From assembly GCA_036258055.1 (NCBI GenBank), contig DATAEK010000355.1, positions 1 through 42,844 of the forward strand: a stretch of DNA of 42,844 bases. The letters are read 5' to 3'. The position numbers and the translations under genes were made by a program. Below are positions 41,269-42,844 of this stretch, in pieces. This stretch comes from DATAEK01 sp036258055 (GTDB lineage Bacteria > Acidobacteriota > Vicinamibacteria > Vicinamibacterales > 2-12-FULL-66-21). Each line of letters starts with the position of its first letter. Position 1 is the stretch's first letter. The notes beneath the pieces are model-generated. The model was not told the DNA's origin and did no database searches. It worked only from the letters and a program-made list of their open reading frames with translations.

Positions 41269-42844
41269 TCACTCGGGTTTCCTGGTTGTCGTGGCCGTGG
41301 ATCGGGCAGGGCCGCCGACCCGGTACGTACCCGTCGACGCGCGCAGCATCTTCAGAAAGACGTCGCTGTTCTCGTACACACCCGTGAACTGCCACGCGCC
41401 AGGGCCGGCCGCCGACAGGGGAACGTCGCTCGCCGTGTGGCCTGCGAAGGTGTGACCGACAGATGCGGTGTCGCCAGGACAACCCGCTGCTGACGGACAG
41501 GGCACGGCGCCGTTCTCGATTGTCCCGGAGACCAGGAACCCGGGAATGGCCTGACCGCTGCGCGTGCGGTTGATGACATCCCAGATCGTCCGCTCGGCGT
41601 CCACCGCGTGAGCGCGCTTGTCGATCGACGCGCCTTCTATCATCAGGTAGAAGCCGGCCGGCGACGATGCGCTGAGGGTGCGCAAGGCGAGGCGCGCCAT
41701 GTCTTCGAGCGCCGGAGTGTCGCGGTAGGCGGCGTTTCGTGGCTGCGTCAGCTCCGTGCTGTAGGTGCCCGCGCCGACCTTGTCGAACGCGACCACCATG
41801 TGCGACTGATGGAAGAGCCCGAGGATCGAGCGGGGCGGTACCTTCGCGTCGAGCAGCCCGCGAACGTCCTGTCCCGTCGAGATGCGCGTGTACCCCGCCT
41901 TCTCGAATTCGTCCGCAAGTCGGCGGCCGTCCGTTCTGGCGCCTCCGGCTCCCTGCGGCATGAAATTCCGCGCCCCGCCGCCCATCAGCACGGTCACGGC
42001 GTTGCCGTCGCGCTCATCGAAGAACCTCGCCGCAATCCCGGCCGAGGCGTAGCGATCCGACGTGTGGACGGCATTCGCCGCCGGCGTCGAGTCCGTCACG
42101 TCAGCCGTCGTCACGATGCCGACGTTGAACCCCTTGCCTCTCGTCCGCCGGAGCAGCTCGCCGATGTACTCGATGCGAGGGTTGTCGAAGTCATCAGGCG
42201 TGTTGTCGGGCAACACACCTTCCTGGTTGTTGTTGTTCTTCTGGCCCGTCGAGTACGCGGCCATGCCGGGTGACGAGTCGGTGATGAGCGAGTTGAGCGC
42301 GGACGTCATCACCATGCCGGTGACGTCGAGGGTATCCATCGACAAATGTCCAAGCGCCTTGCCGTCGCGGACGCCCTTTGACACGATTCTCGCGGCTGTG
42401 CGATGGGCCGCACCCATCCCGTCGCCGAGCAGCAGGATGATATTGCGCGCTCGCGGTGAGCTGCCGCCGCCGGCCCAGCCTTCGACGGTCAGCTGCACGC
42501 TCGCCCGCGCGCCGTCAGCGGTCTTCGCCTCGATCGTGAGCGGACCCGCGCGGTTCACGCTGTAGTCGCGAAGCAGGAAGTTGGTGGTGTTCGGCGGCGC
42601 CGCTGCCGCCCGCTGGATCGGTGAAAGCGTGGACGCCGTCGCGCCCACTCCGCCTGCGCCGCGCTCGCCGCCGACTCCCGGATCGAGCATGTTTCGCGCG
42701 GAGATGTCCACCCCGTTGACGAGCACGACGAGGCCGTGCGGCGGCTCGCGACCGTCCGAAGTCGCTTCGACCCGCAGATCGAAGCGCTGGCTGACGGCGA
42801 GCGTGCCGCGATCGGGCGGCATGATGCGAATGCTCGTCGCCGCG
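41269..42844 (-). CDS. Alkaline phosphatase family protein (5' end beyond window)
   Basis: This is the C-terminal 525 or so residues of an alkaline phosphatase; the frame stays open to the window edge, so the start and signal peptide lie outside. A beta-sandwich region (up to about 120) precedes the catalytic domain. The domain opens with NIILLLGDGMG (metal-binding Asp), followed by the nucleophile region LITDSSPGMAAYSTG with the Ser after TD, VGIVTTADVTDSTPA, the metal-site EGASIDKRAHAVD and VGHTFAGHTASDVPL near the end. The enzyme would release phosphate from monoesters in the periplasm. No Pho box can be assessed because the promoter is off the window. Its end faces the ABC permease end with 38 bp between. 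Confidence 0.92.
   Translation of the reverse strand, partial: AATSIRIMPPDRGTLAVSQRFDLRVEATSDGREPPHGLVVLVNGVDISARNMLDPGVGGERGAGGVGATASTLSPIQRAAAAPPNTTNFLLRDYSVNRAGPLTIEAKTADGARASVQLTVEGWAGGGSSPRARNIILLLGDGMGAAHRTAARIVSKGVRDGKALGHLSMDTLDVTGMVMTSALNSLITDSSPGMAAYSTGQKNNNNQEGVLPDNTPDDFDNPRIEYIGELLRRTRGKGFNVGIVTTADVTDSTPAANAVHTSDRYASAGIAARFFDERDGNAVTVLMGGGARNFMPQGAGGARTDGRRLADEFEKAGYTRISTGQDVRGLLDAKVPPRSILGLFHQSHMVVAFDKVGAGTYSTELTQPRNAAYRDTPALEDMARLALRTLSASSPAGFYLMIEGASIDKRAHAVDAERTIWDVINRTRSGQAIPGFLVSGTIENGAVPCPSAAGCPGDTASVGHTFAGHTASDVPLSAAGPGAWQFTGVYENSDVFLKMLRASTGTYRVGGPARSTATTTRKPE

Overview
The window is high-GC chromosomal DNA (roughly two-thirds GC). Its gene content points to an acidobacterium, most likely of the Vicinamibacteria type. 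It has an Oar-like TonB-dependent receptor with a carboxypeptidase-regulatory N-terminus followed by a duplicated orphan permease (ADOP). It also has a TIGR03118-type protein, several secreted peptidases, a DUF5695 protein and a large Asp-box (VPS10/BNR) protein. The taxonomic call is inference from these families; no rRNA or tRNA gene was seen. Strand changes often and genes are tightly packed, as in a free-living chromosome. No integrase, transposase, CRISPR array or phage module was seen.

Layout. 1-271: an array of about 90-bp tandem repeats full of short hairpins, probably continuing upstream. 328-3248: a DUF305 lipoprotein (-), then a rhomboid-fold membrane protein that has lost its catalytic residues, followed by an SH3b/beta-barrel protein (+). 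3365-9338 (+): a Cys/His-rich secreted protein, the Oar-like receptor and the ADOP permease. 9341-13239 (-): an M28 and an S9 peptidase, both secreted. 13613-14807 (+): a TIGR03118-like gene broken by a frameshift, converging on a DUF4136 protein. 15538-16503: a membrane diguanylate cyclase.

16620-21461 (+) is the most interesting region. A SIR2-like protein overlaps by ATGA the start of a 1174-residue nSTAND-type NTPase, which has a transmembrane segment and about 15 WD40 repeats. A small secreted PAN/Apple-domain protein follows 34 bp later. It looks like a sensor-NTPase-effector conflict (anti-phage or stress suicide) cassette, with the WD40 sensor possibly outside the inner membrane.

21486-25855: a Fiu-like catecholate siderophore receptor (-). 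Its leader holds a perfect palindrome that could be a metal-regulator operator and an orphan + strand terminator. Upstream is a small winged-helix protein (-), divergent from an unrecognised 423-residue protein (+). 25932-32787: a DUF5695 protein (-), a short aquaporin-family channel lacking the usual filter arginine (+), and an AraC regulator, DUF6265 protein and mono-haem protein in a row (+). 32797-38311 (-): a GT39-like membrane glycosyltransferase, an Asp-box protein and a small secreted protein. 38386-41230 (+): a secreted beta-rich protein, then an ABC ATPase and ABC-2 permease. 41269 to the edge (-): an alkaline phosphatase whose 5' end lies outside the window.

Many recognised products are envelope proteins: receptors, exporters, secreted hydrolases and sensors.
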